Shown: positions 52,190 to 60,047, numbered from the stretch's first letter. The stretch: DNA of 60,176 nt from RGIG5681 sp034180345 (GCA_034180345.1 JAXFOQ010000030.1:1-60176); one strand, 5' to 3'. Translations and numbers: made by a program. Notes: a model not told the origin generated them from the letters alone.

Positions 52190-53830
52190 ATGTATAAAGT
52201 TATTAAAAGAAATAATCAACGGGTTGCCTATGACTTTGATAAAATTAAGCGGGTGATTGAAAAGGCGTTTAGTGCCTGTTCTAATAATTATCAAAATAAT
52301 ATCATTGAGCTTTTAGCACTCAGAGTAACGAGCGATTTTGAGGCAAAAATCATAAATGATGAAATTCATGTTGAAGATATTCAAGATAGTGTTGAAAAAA
52401 TACTTTTTGAATCAGGCTATAGTGAAGTTGCTAAACAGTATATTATCTATCGCAAACAACATGAGCGCTTTAGAATGATAACTTCAGTAACTAAAGATTA
52501 TGAAAATATGATGGATGACTATGTTAAAAAAGATAATCCAGAAAAAATCAGAACTATCGGTGATATGCTTATTGCCAATAGTGGAGCAATAACTAAAAAT
52601 TATTGGTTGCATAATATCTTTGATGAGGACATTAAGCGTGCCTATTATGAGGGTTTTATCAATTATCAAGATCTTAACTATCTAACGCCATCAGCACTTA
52701 AATTATCAATTAAGAAGCTAATTGACCAAGGATTGGTTGGTCAAGGTGTTAACTTCAGAAAGGCTAAGCATTTTGATTCAATTATTAATCATTTAAATCA
52801 CTTATTGTACGGTATTGGTAATGAATGGAGTAAACAAATTGAGATTACTGATTTTGATATTTATCTAGCCCCCTATGTTAAAAATGATGGTTTAAATTAT
52901 GAGGAGGTTAAACAGGTATTAGAGTCTTTTGTATATTCGCTAAATTTGAATAATCTCTTTGGCAATCGCCGAATACCCTGTATTATTAATTTGAGTTTTA
53001 TTGTATCCGATGGTTTTAAAAATGATAAATGTATAATCGATGATCAGGAATTGCATTTTAATTATTCAGAACTAGCAACGGAAATTGCAATGATTGATCG
53101 GGCATTAATCAATATTTTAATCGAGGGTGATGCTAATTTCGATAAATTTCATTACCCAATCATTAAAGTTGCAGATTATCATTTGTTGAATAAGATTGAC
53201 CAAGATATTAAAAATACCCTGTTTAAAGCAATTGATAAGGGTCTTACTGTTATTATTGAAAACAATGAATATTCTTTAAAAGGAATATTGAGTATTGCCT
53301 GCGTTAATATTCCAATGATAATTAATAACTCCAGCGATTATTTATCATTTTATAAATTGTTAGAACATTATCTTAAAATTACGATTAGATCGTTAAAAAT
53401 TAAAAGAAAAATTATTCTGAAATTATTTGATGAGGGTTTATATACTGTCAGTGATAAATATCTTACAAATATCGATGACTTTAAAGACCAAATAGTCTTT
53501 GGTAATTTTGAAGCCATCATTGATATTGATTATTTAAAAGATAAGATTGATGACATCGCAAGTCTTATCAATCATAATTTTGATGATGTTATGTTAGAGA
53601 GTTTTGATTTCATCAATATTGAAAATTCAAATAAGCATCTTGAAGGAAATCGTTTTGATAATTTATTTGAAAAGGTTAGTTTTTATGATTGCTTAGCTAA
53701 AAATACAAATAGTAACTTGATGATTAATATTAATTTTGAAAAAGATCATTTAGATTATTTAGTTCTTGGTAATTTTATTAATAAAATTATGAATGATTAT
53801 CATTTAAGAATAATTTTTAGTGATAAGTAA
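52190..53830 (+). CDS. NrdD-like protein (ATP cone) lacking the radical site
   Basis: 546 residues against about 700 for NrdD. Residues 1-90 are an ATP cone: YKVIKRNNQRVAYDFDKIKR. Residues 100-430 keep class III ribonucleotide-reductase blocks: DFDIYLAPYVKNDGLNYEEVKQ (220-241 region), MIDRALINILIEGDA, and SLKIKRKII..FDEGLYTVSDKYL. Lost: HIHDL is NYQDL (158-162), the first active-site Cys region reads LTPSAL, the Cys pair segment is shortened, and the C-terminal zinc CxxC pairs and the Arg-x-x-Gly-Tyr radical loop are absent; the chain ends at IIFSDK. Catalysis is not expected. AAAGGAG precedes the ATG; it is co-transcribed with the MarR-NrdG fusion. Confidence 0.78.
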   Translation: MYKVIKRNNQRVAYDFDKIKRVIEKAFSACSNNYQNNIIELLALRVTSDFEAKIINDEIHVEDIQDSVEKILFESGYSEVAKQYIIYRKQHERFRMITSVTKDYENMMDDYVKKDNPEKIRTIGDMLIANSGAITKNYWLHNIFDEDIKRAYYEGFINYQDLNYLTPSALKLSIKKLIDQGLVGQGVNFRKAKHFDSIINHLNHLLYGIGNEWSKQIEITDFDIYLAPYVKNDGLNYEEVKQVLESFVYSLNLNNLFGNRRIPCIINLSFIVSDGFKNDKCIIDDQELHFNYSELATEIAMIDRALINILIEGDANFDKFHYPIIKVADYHLLNKIDQDIKNTLFKAIDKGLTVIIENNEYSLKGILSIACVNIPMIINNSSDYLSFYKLLEHYLKITIRSLKIKRKIILKLFDEGLYTVSDKYLTNIDDFKDQIVFGNFEAIIDIDYLKDKIDDIASLINHNFDDVMLESFDFINIENSNKHLEGNRFDNLFEKVSFYDCLAKNTNSNLMININFEKDHLDYLVLGNFINKIMNDYHLRIIFSDK

Positions 53831-53845
53831 ATTATTTTAATTTTT

Positions 53846-53859
53846 TGAAAGCGCTTAAA
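53846..53859 (+). promoter_or_regulatory. cre-like site upstream of the BMP lipoprotein
   Basis: TGAAAGCGCTTAAA fits the CcpA cre pattern except near its 3' end. It lies just before the -35. Confidence 0.4.
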
Positions 53860-53864
53860 AAATA

Positions 53865-53894
53865 TTGTTTAAAATATTAAAAATATGTTAAAAT
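53865..53894 (+). promoter_or_regulatory. Promoter of the BMP lipoprotein gene
   Basis: TTGTTT (53865-53870), 18-nt spacer, TAAAAT (53889-53894) with an extended TGT before it. Confidence 0.55.
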
Positions 53895-53924
53895 AGTCTT
53901 ACAGGTAAATAAAGGGAGGATCAG

Positions 53925-54995
53925 ATGAAAAAAATTATTAAACTGTTATTTATCTCTGTGTTAGCTCTTGGATTGGTTGCTTGTTCTGGAAATGACGGAA
54001 AGCAAACTAATACTAAGAAAATTACAGTAGGATTTGTTACCGATACTGGTGGTATTGATGATAAATCATTTAACCAAACCTCATATGAAGGTGCTAAAAA
54101 ATTCGCTGAAGAAGCAAACTTAACTATTGGAGAAGATTTAAAATATTTGCAATCAAAATCTGAGTCAGATTATATTCCAAACCTTTCTGCATTTGCAGGG
54201 GAAAATGTAGATATTGAAATTGCTGCTGGATTCTTATTCGCAAATTCAATTAAAAAAACTGCCGATACATATCCTAATCAAAAAATGTTGATTATCGATG
54301 TTGGTTGGTTGGATGCTGCTAAATATCCAAATGTTCAACAAGCAGTATTCTCAGAACACGAAGGTTCTTTCCTTGTTGGTGTGGTTGCTGGTTTAAAAGC
54401 TAAAGAAGCTGGTAAGGATACAGTTGGTTACATCACTGGTCAAGAATCAGAAACAATGGAAAAATTTGAAGCTGGCTATGAACAAGGCGTATGGGCTGTA
54501 TATCCTGAATGTAAAATTTTAAGAGAAAATATCAATGACTTTACTTCTGCGGAAAAAGGTAAGGCAGCAGCTCAAAAACAATTTGGTGCTGGTGCATATA
54601 TTGTCTTCCATGCTGCTGGTGGTTCAGGAAATGGTGTAATTCAAGAAGCTGCAGTTCGTCGTGATAACGGTGAAGATGTTTGGGCTATCGGTGTTGATAC
54701 TGACCAATATGAATTAGGTAAATATGGAAAAGAAAATAAATCAGCTGTTTTAACTTCAATGATGAAACGCGTTGATGTGGCTGCGTATAATGCTTGTAAA
54801 GCGGTTGCTGAAGGCACATTTAAAGGTGGAGTTGTTGAATATACATTAAAAGATGGTGGTGTTTCACTTCCTGCTGAAAATCCAAATGTTGATAAGGCTA
54901 TTATTGATAAGGTTGAAGAATTTAAACAAAAAATTATTAGTGGAGAAATTACTGTAAGTAAAAAATCTACAAAGAGTGTTGAAAAACCTCAATAA
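53925..54995 (+). CDS. BMP/PnrA-family lipoprotein, putative nucleoside-binding
   Basis: Surface lipoprotein of 356 residues. Signal peptide MKKIIKLLFISVLALGLVAC with the lipobox LVAC, so Cys20 is lipidated. The BMP-family fold shows FVTDTGGIDDKSFNQTSYEG (about residues 36-55), GFLFANSIKKTA, and FHAAGGSGNGVIQEA with WAIGVDTDQY. PnrA/TmpC relatives bind purine nucleosides for an ABC importer. No ATPase or permease of that importer follows here. GGGAGG precedes the ATG, and a terminator follows. Codon use appears more conserved and highly expressed than its neighbours, by eye. Confidence 0.92.
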   Translation: MKKIIKLLFISVLALGLVACSGNDGKQTNTKKITVGFVTDTGGIDDKSFNQTSYEGAKKFAEEANLTIGEDLKYLQSKSESDYIPNLSAFAGENVDIEIAAGFLFANSIKKTADTYPNQKMLIIDVGWLDAAKYPNVQQAVFSEHEGSFLVGVVAGLKAKEAGKDTVGYITGQESETMEKFEAGYEQGVWAVYPECKILRENINDFTSAEKGKAAAQKQFGAGAYIVFHAAGGSGNGVIQEAAVRRDNGEDVWAIGVDTDQYELGKYGKENKSAVLTSMMKRVDVAAYNACKAVAEGTFKGGVVEYTLKDGGVSLPAENPNVDKAIIDKVEEFKQKIISGEITVSKKSTKSVEKPQ

Positions 54996-55025
54996 ACATT
55001 TCATATAATAGTTAAAATAAACTTT

Positions 55026-55057
55026 GATAGCTATGTAAAAACATAGCTATCTTTTTT
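55026..55057 (+). terminator. Terminator of the BMP lipoprotein gene
   Basis: GATAGCTATGT-AAAA-ACATAGCTATC, perfect 11-bp stem, then T6. Confidence 0.9.
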
Positions 55058-55171
55058 ATTAATTGTAAAAATGAAATGTTATTCGATAAATATATTTTTA
55101 AAAGCCATTAATTAATGATAAAAATATTAAATTCGATGATGAAATTTCACAAATAGGGCAAATTGTAATAT

Positions 55172-55201
55172 AAGTGCATAAGAGGTAATACCTTTGCACT
55201 T
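55172..55201 (+). repeat. Inverted repeat upstream of the triple-HTH gene
   Basis: AAGTGCA..AGGT-AAT-ACCT..TGCACTT. It shares TTTGCACTTTATAAAA (55193-55208) in part with a site at 55821-55846, so it may be an operator. Confidence 0.5.
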
Positions 55202-55235
55202 TATAAAAAATTGCTAAAAGAAAGGAGGAAAACCA

Positions 55236-55697
55236 ATGCCAAAAGCTAAAGTTGATAAAACTATTTTAATCAATATGTTTAAACAAAATCTAAGTATATC
55301 TCAAATAGCTTCAGTATTTAATGTTAAACAAGCAACCATATACAACAACTTAAGAAAATTAAATGTTAAGGAATATACAAAACAATATAGACCTTATAAG
55401 AAACTTAATGAAAATGATATATCTAAAATTGAAAATCTAAAAAGTAAAGGCTTATCCATAAGGCAAATAGCGGTTGAAATGAATGTTAATTATTCAACTA
55501 TTTTCAGAAGAATTAATTCCAATAAAATTGCTAATAAATTACCTCGAAATTCATTAGATATAAAACTTATTGAACAAATCATCGATCTAAAAAGTCAAGG
55601 TTTAAAACTGAAAGATATAGCTGAAAGGGTTGGATGTAGTGTGCAAACAGTCATCAAATATGTTCATATTAATAATAAAAATAAAAAAGAGGATTAA
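55236..55697 (+). CDS. Protein of three tandem HTH repeats
   Basis: 153 residues with three similar helix-turn-helix units and nothing else: LSISQIASVFNVKQATIYNNL (first, about residues 17-37), LSIRQIAVEMNVNYSTIFRRI (second, about 76-96) and LKLKDIAERVGCSVQTVIKYV (third, about 124-144). The units resemble Hin/resolvase-type HTHs. Likely a DNA-binding regulator of the accessory region. AAAGGAGG precedes the ATG. Its stop codon lies in a GAGGAT/ATCCTC hairpin. Confidence 0.75.
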   Translation: MPKAKVDKTILINMFKQNLSISQIASVFNVKQATIYNNLRKLNVKEYTKQYRPYKKLNENDISKIENLKSKGLSIRQIAVEMNVNYSTIFRRINSNKIANKLPRNSLDIKLIEQIIDLKSQGLKLKDIAERVGCSVQTVIKYVHINNKNKKED

Positions 55698-55846
55698 ATC
55701 ATCCTCACAAACCTCACAAACATTATCGCTACGCTATAGCGATGTATATTAATTATAAAACCTTTACTTATAAAGGACACCTTTAATATACCCTGTTTGT
55801 AAAGAAATTATAGCAGTATATTTGCACTTTGCAAATACTTTATAAA
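55689..55846 (+). repeat. Cluster of hairpins and a tandem repeat between accessory genes
   Basis: In order: hairpin GAGGAT/ATCCTC (55689-55706), tandem CCTCACAAA x2 (55703-55720), hairpin ATCGCTA/TAGCGAT (55725-55743), hairpin CCTTTA/TAAAGG (55761-55776), and inverted repeat TATTTGCA-CTT-TGCAAATA (55819-55837) followed by ACTTTATAAAA. No gene. Could be operators, an attenuator or a replication/transfer origin. Confidence 0.5.
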
Positions 55847-55934
55847 ATAAAATTCGATTTTTTTTGAAAAAAAAGAAAAACAAATACGCAGATGCCGTAA
55901 TTGTGAATATTAAAAGGAGTAATGAAAAAAAAGT

Positions 55935-56945
55935 ATGAGTGATAAAAATGTCTTAAATGATCATAAGGGTACATATATTAGAATTGATCCTTTGTATAGT
56001 GTTGATAATTTAATTTTAGCACTTGAAAATTATGACTTTATATATAGCTCTATATGTGATTATAAGGGGTATTTAATAAAGTTATTAAGGTATGAAGAAA
56101 AAAGAAAGCGACCTGATAAAAGATATGGCTATCTTATGAAGGTATTACTTCCTAAAGGAAGACTTAGTGATGATAAGTTTAAACTTATCAGTATTACTAA
56201 AAAGCTTGTTGAAGGGATCAGAGGATGTGAGAAGCTAGAGTATATGTCTTATGTATACCAAATTGGCTGTAATGTTAAATATTTGGTTATTTATATTTCT
56301 GATCGTGAATATCACCGCTACTATAAAGAATATTATAAGCGTGATTATTATCAGGATATCAATACTCGCAAGATGTGTAATAGTAATGTTACTAATAAAA
56401 TCCTGGTCGCTAAAAAAGGCAGTCTTAAAAAAGTTATTAAAGATAATTTTGTATCTTCTAAAAGCACTATTTTCAAAGGCACTAAAGAAAACTTCTTAAA
56501 AACAGTTGAAGGATTAAAAAAACTATATTTTCAAATTATTGATAGCTTTAATTTAATCTTTAAAAGTAATTATATTTTTAAACATAAAAGATATAGTCCT
56601 AATAATAATCGCTTTCAAAAAAGAATTTTTCAAAAGATTAATTCCTTGATGATCAGACTTGAAAATAAGCTATATAAGGGAATAAATCTTTCAACTAAAT
56701 ATCTTGATGAATATGATACCTATAAACAAAATCTACCTCCTGGAGAAACTTGTACTACTTTGCACTATGAAAAACTTGTTAAGTTATTTTATAAGTTTAA
56801 TAATCGCTTTAATAAAATGAGTTTTCATGTTGAAGGGATATTATTCCATTTAGAAACAAGAGCGGATCTGGCAGAGGCTAATTTAAGTATTTTAGAAGCG
56901 GAATTTGAAGATGAATATCAACAAATATTGGAGGGAATTATATGA
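55935..56945 (+). CDS. Unrecognised basic protein upstream of parA
   Basis: 336 residues, not recognised. N-terminal two thirds basic with many Lys, Arg and Tyr (LLRYEEKRKRPDKRYG, YKEYYKRDYYQD); the C-terminal end is acidic and helical (ADLAEANLSILEAEFEDE). Position before parA-parB suggests a replication or mobilisation role, but I see no relaxase His cluster. AAGGAG (55914-55919) is 15 nt from this ATG and only 2 nt from an ATG at 55922, which opens a short frame MKKKYE ending here. It overlaps parA by 4 nt. Confidence 0.7.
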   Translation: MSDKNVLNDHKGTYIRIDPLYSVDNLILALENYDFIYSSICDYKGYLIKLLRYEEKRKRPDKRYGYLMKVLLPKGRLSDDKFKLISITKKLVEGIRGCEKLEYMSYVYQIGCNVKYLVIYISDREYHRYYKEYYKRDYYQDINTRKMCNSNVTNKILVAKKGSLKKVIKDNFVSSKSTIFKGTKENFLKTVEGLKKLYFQIIDSFNLIFKSNYIFKHKRYSPNNNRFQKRIFQKINSLMIRLENKLYKGINLSTKYLDEYDTYKQNLPPGETCTTLHYEKLVKLFYKFNNRFNKMSFHVEGILFHLETRADLAEANLSILEAEFEDEYQQILEGII

Positions 56946-57709
56946 AATACTCATTAATTAATCTTAAGGGTGGGGTTGGCAAAACCACTACCGCCATCAA
57001 TTTAAGTTATGGTTTGGCAAAAATAGGAAAAAAAGTATTACTAATTGATATGGATGGGCAATGCAATGCCACCCATTCACTTATCGGTGGTGATATTAAA
57101 TACACATCAGCAACCGCCCTTAAGCTTTCTGCAAATGACATCGATCAAGCCAAAACTTGTATCTACCATACGGAATTTGGTTTTGATTTAATGCCTGCAA
57201 GCTTTGAACTTTTCAATTTAGAAAGTCTAACCGTTCAAAATTCTGATGACCCAGCCCATAAAAAACTATACCGTATTATCAATAGCCTTAAAGATCAGTA
57301 TGATGATTTTGTGATTGATAATAACCCACGCCTTGAAACCTGGGCTACAAACTCCATATATGCCTGTAAAACCGATGGCATAGTCATTATTCCAATCAAA
57401 ATTGATAAGTATGCTTTGGATGGCTTTAAAGAGGTTATTGGTAAGATTGCCAGAATTAATGAAAATTATGAAACAGATATAAGTTGGAAGGTCTTAATAA
57501 CGATGAAAAATCGCAATACTATTGATCGACAAGTTATTGATGACTTAACAAAAGCTATTGGTACAGATCATATCTTTAAAACAAGTATCCGCAATCAAAA
57601 CAAACCCATCGCCCAGGCAAGCTTTAATCATCAGATAATTCTTGATAATGATAAAGCTGGTGTTTCTTTAGATTATCGTGAATTTATTAAGGAGATAGCC
57701 AATGACTAA
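56942..57709 (+). CDS. parA: ParA-family partition ATPase
   Basis: Soj/ParA ATPase of 255 residues. Deviant Walker A LKGGVGKTTTAINL (residues 8-21), the LLIDMDGQCNATHSL block (Walker A' Asp), and VIDNNPRLETWATNSIYA in place of the usual DxxPs. Segregates low-copy DNA with ParB. Overlaps the unknown gene upstream (ATGA) and parB by 8 nt, so the three are one operon of a plasmid-like module. Confidence 0.9.
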   Translation: MKYSLINLKGGVGKTTTAINLSYGLAKIGKKVLLIDMDGQCNATHSLIGGDIKYTSATALKLSANDIDQAKTCIYHTEFGFDLMPASFELFNLESLTVQNSDDPAHKKLYRIINSLKDQYDDFVIDNNPRLETWATNSIYACKTDGIVIIPIKIDKYALDGFKEVIGKIARINENYETDISWKVLITMKNRNTIDRQVIDDLTKAIGTDHIFKTSIRNQNKPIAQASFNHQIILDNDKAGVSLDYREFIKEIAND

Positions 57710-58460
57710 GATAAAAACAGGTTTAGAAGGCTTAATGAGTAGTGCCAGTCTTAAAGAAATAAATCCATCAGGCTTTAAATTTGTTGATATTAATAAAATT
57801 ATTGATAATCCCTTTAATAAAACAAGGCAGACTGAAGATAATATTGATATAATCAAAAAATCGATTATTAGTGCAGGACTGCTTACTGCACTAATCGTAA
57901 TACCTAAAAATGATAAGTATATGTTGATAAGTGGACATGGAAGGCTTGCAGCACTTAAAAAGCTTGATAAATATCTTTTTAACGGAATGGAACATACCAC
58001 TGATGAGGTGCCGGTATTTATTGACAAATCAAATCGCAGCCAAATTGAAAATGATCTAAATGTTATTCGTGCCAATTCTCAAAAGGATGAACAAGTATCC
58101 GATAAGATTGAAACCGTTAGAAAAGTTGAAGAAATATATTTACTTTTAAGACAAAATCACCATATTACTGAAGCTGATAATGAAACAAAAAGACATTTCA
58201 TTAGTAGTATTACTGGCTATAGTGAATCATCGGTAAAATTATATCTTCAAAAATTAAAACCTAAAGTTGATACTGGTAAAAAGAAAAAACCTAAAGAAAA
58301 ACCACTTCCTAAGATTATTGATGAATTAAATAATAAGGTTGATGAGCTTAAACTTACCCATAATTTAGCTAAACTATCTAAGACTTATCCTCAGGAATTT
58401 GAAATTATCAAAAATCTAAATAACTATCTTAAATGGCTTATTGATATAAATGAAAAATAA
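57702..58460 (+). CDS. parB: ParB-family partition protein
   Basis: 252 residues. N-terminal ParB/Srx domain: VDINKIIDNPFNKTRQTEDN, SIISAGLLTALIVI and the LISGHGRLAALKKL box (about residues 84-97). Then an HTH-like region (HFISSITGYSESSVKLYLQKL) and a basic linker with KKKKPKEKP before a C-terminal helical end. No parS-like palindrome was found. Partner of the overlapping ParA. Confidence 0.85.
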   Translation: MTKIKTGLEGLMSSASLKEINPSGFKFVDINKIIDNPFNKTRQTEDNIDIIKKSIISAGLLTALIVIPKNDKYMLISGHGRLAALKKLDKYLFNGMEHTTDEVPVFIDKSNRSQIENDLNVIRANSQKDEQVSDKIETVRKVEEIYLLLRQNHHITEADNETKRHFISSITGYSESSVKLYLQKLKPKVDTGKKKKPKEKPLPKIIDELNNKVDELKLTHNLAKLSKTYPQEFEIIKNLNNYLKWLIDINEK

Positions 58461-58698
58461 ACTTTGGTATCGACTTAAAGATGTAGATCCTGAGGAATAT
58501 AATGAACTGATTAATTATTTTGAAATCAGCAAGGCAAAAAATCACAATAAATTAATTTCTGCCATCATCATGCACAATATCGATAGTCTTAAAGGCATTC
58601 TTCCTAATCGCTTACTTATCAAGCTTGAAGAAGCCTCTTATAGTGATGAAGAATTAGAAGAAATATACACCATGATTATCAATAATATCAGAGGGTAA
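58450..58698 (+). CDS. Unrecognised 82-residue protein of the par operon
   Basis: Small acidic helical protein starting MKNKLWYRLKDVDPEEYNEL. Not recognised. It overlaps parB by 11 nt. Its N-terminus MKNKxWY matches the next gene. The stop lies in a GGGTAA/TTACCC palindrome. Confidence 0.65.
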   Translation: MKNKLWYRLKDVDPEEYNELINYFEISKAKNHNKLISAIIMHNIDSLKGILPNRLLIKLEEASYSDEELEEIYTMIINNIRG

Positions 58699-58715
58699 AA
58701 TTACCCTTTAGGAAA
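58693..58715 (+). repeat. Palindromic junction element, copy 1
   Basis: GGGTAA-AA-TTACCC followed by TTTAGGAAAGGA, ending at the ribosome site of the next gene. Copy 2 is at 59244-59271. Confidence 0.6.
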
Positions 58716-58722
58716 GGAATTT

Positions 58723-59265
58723 ATGAAAAATAAAACCTGGTATTATAATCTTATAATCGATACCCGGCAACTTAATATCTTATCGGAACATTCGGCAGTT
58801 AATAAAATCTTAGCTTTTTTAGCCGATGCTCATCTTAAATGGATTTATAAAGCCGGTGATCTTGAGGTTATATCAATGTATGAACACATATCATTATCAA
58901 AATCCAACTTAATTATTTTTAATGATAAAACCTCCGTTCATATAAGTGATACCATTAAGGCTCAAGCTATTAAAGAGGAAGAAGAGTTAGCGTTATTTCT
59001 TTTTACAAGAATAAATTCATTACTTTCTTTATGGGTAAAAAATGAACATATAATTGCTGTATTTTATTACAATATGATTAAAAATATTTCTTATAAGGAT
59101 ATGGTTGATAAAAAGCTATACAATCTATCTAAAGCACAATTTTATAGAGATAAAGATTATGTTTACAAGTTATGTGCTAACGCATGGTGTCTTTCTGAAA
59201 AATATAACCAAATATATATAAGTGATAATTTAATGAAATTATCAAAGGGTAATTTTACCCTTTAG
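58723..59265 (+). CDS. Unrecognised 180-residue accessory protein
   Basis: Starts MKNKTWYYNLIIDTRQLN, like the preceding gene. Not recognised. The stretch ISYKDMVDKKLYNLSKAQFY (about residues 124-143) could be an HTH of the phage/sigma-like sort. No TM helix. GGAAAGGA before the ATG. The last codons fall in copy 2 of the palindrome. Confidence 0.65.
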   Translation: MKNKTWYYNLIIDTRQLNILSEHSAVNKILAFLADAHLKWIYKAGDLEVISMYEHISLSKSNLIIFNDKTSVHISDTIKAQAIKEEEELALFLFTRINSLLSLWVKNEHIIAVFYYNMIKNISYKDMVDKKLYNLSKAQFYRDKDYVYKLCANAWCLSEKYNQIYISDNLMKLSKGNFTL

Positions 59266-59271
59266 AAAGGA
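59244..59271 (+). repeat. Palindromic junction element, copy 2
   Basis: AAAGGGTAA-TT-TTACCCTTT, then TAGAAAGGA, before the next ATG; here the palindrome is partly coding. Confidence 0.6.
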
Positions 59272-59275
59272 TTAT

Positions 59276-59503
59276 ATGAGTATATCACCGCTTCAACCAC
59301 TGGCAATGTTGGTAATGACTTTTATTGGCTATTTTATTTTTAATAAATATTTAGAGCTTACAAAATATTGTTCTAAAAAACTTGTTAAAGTTAAATCTAA
59401 AATAATTTTTACATTGTTATCTATAATTTTAATTTTATTCAACTTATTATCATTACCTATTTTCTTTATTTTTATAATGTTTATTTTCAAGATAATTTTT
59501 TAA
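59276..59503 (+). CDS. Small two-helix membrane protein
   Basis: 75 residues: hydrophobic segments at about 8-24 (PLAMLVMTFIGYFIFN) and 44-74 (IIFTLLSIILILFNLLSLPIF..), linked by a Lys-rich loop. Not recognised; holin-like size. GAAAGGA before the ATG. Its 3' end overlaps the converging membrane gene by 51 nt. Confidence 0.5.
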   Translation: MSISPLQPLAMLVMTFIGYFIFNKYLELTKYCSKKLVKVKSKIIFTLLSIILILFNLLSLPIFFIFIMFIFKIIF

Positions 59504-60001
59504 AACGAAGTTCATGCTCAAAAAGCTACACTGTATTAATGAAATAAATATTATTACAGACAGCTTTTTGGTTTCTAAAGAATAATTGGCATTAGAATAA
59601 TAATTAAAAACAACACTATCAACAATATAATCTTTCATTGATAATACCAGTACAAAGATCACAACAGTAATGTAATTAAACCACAAGTATAACGCTCTTA
59701 ACATTTTTTCACTATTATGATTAAATCTTTTATAAAATGAAAAATAAATAGTGTAAGTAAGTGTCGAAAGTATTAAACATATGATAAAAATCGTTAATAG
59801 AATGAATATATTTGTATTTAAGTCTTGTGTTTTTATACTTAATTTTTTAACACAAACATCAATTATTAATAAGTAGTATGTCAATGGAGAAAGAAAGCAA
59901 AAAAATGTATGAATAAAAATGCTGGCAATTATATTCGAATAATATTTTAATTTAGTGTCAATTAATTCAATAGCTTGTTTGTTTTTATTAAACCAATTCA
60001 T
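59453..60001 (-). CDS. Four-helix membrane protein of unknown function
   Basis: 182 residues with about four TM segments (about 24-48, 66-90, 105-120, 145-165) and charged ends (N-terminal NKNKQAIELIDTK; C-terminal NKHYKNKENR). Not recognised. A -10 TATAAT ends 6 nt before the ATG with no Shine-Dalgarno, so the mRNA is probably leaderless. Divergent from the HTH gene across a shared palindrome; this could be an immunity, toxin or accessory membrane protein. Confidence 0.6.
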   Translation of the reverse strand: MNWFNKNKQAIELIDTKLKYYSNIIASIFIHTFFCFLSPLTYYLLIIDVCVKKLSIKTQDLNTNIFILLTIFIICLILSTLTYTIYFSFYKRFNHNSEKMLRALYLWFNYITVVIFVLVLSMKDYIVDSVVFNYYSNANYSLETKKLSVIIFISLIQCSFLSMNFVLKNYLENKHYKNKENR

Positions 60002-60011
60002 AGGTTTATTA

Positions 60012-60031
60012 TATTACTAAATTTAGTAATA
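60012..60031. promoter_or_regulatory. 20-bp perfect palindrome between divergent genes
   Basis: TATTACTAAA followed directly by its reverse complement. It overlaps the -10 of the leftward membrane gene by two bases and ends before the AAGAAAGGAG of the rightward HTH gene; a likely repressor operator. Confidence 0.65.
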
Positions 60032-60047
60032 AGAAAGGAGAAAAGTT

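Noticed and set aside
52190..53830. NrdD-like gene as a pseudogene
   Set aside because: The frame is open for 546 codons with a good ribosome site and shows coherent loss limited to catalytic parts, so I call it an intact non-catalytic gene.
55852..55876. Terminator on the T8/A8 run before 55911
   Set aside because: It is only a homopolymer T then A tract without a GC stem; more likely an intrinsic bend.
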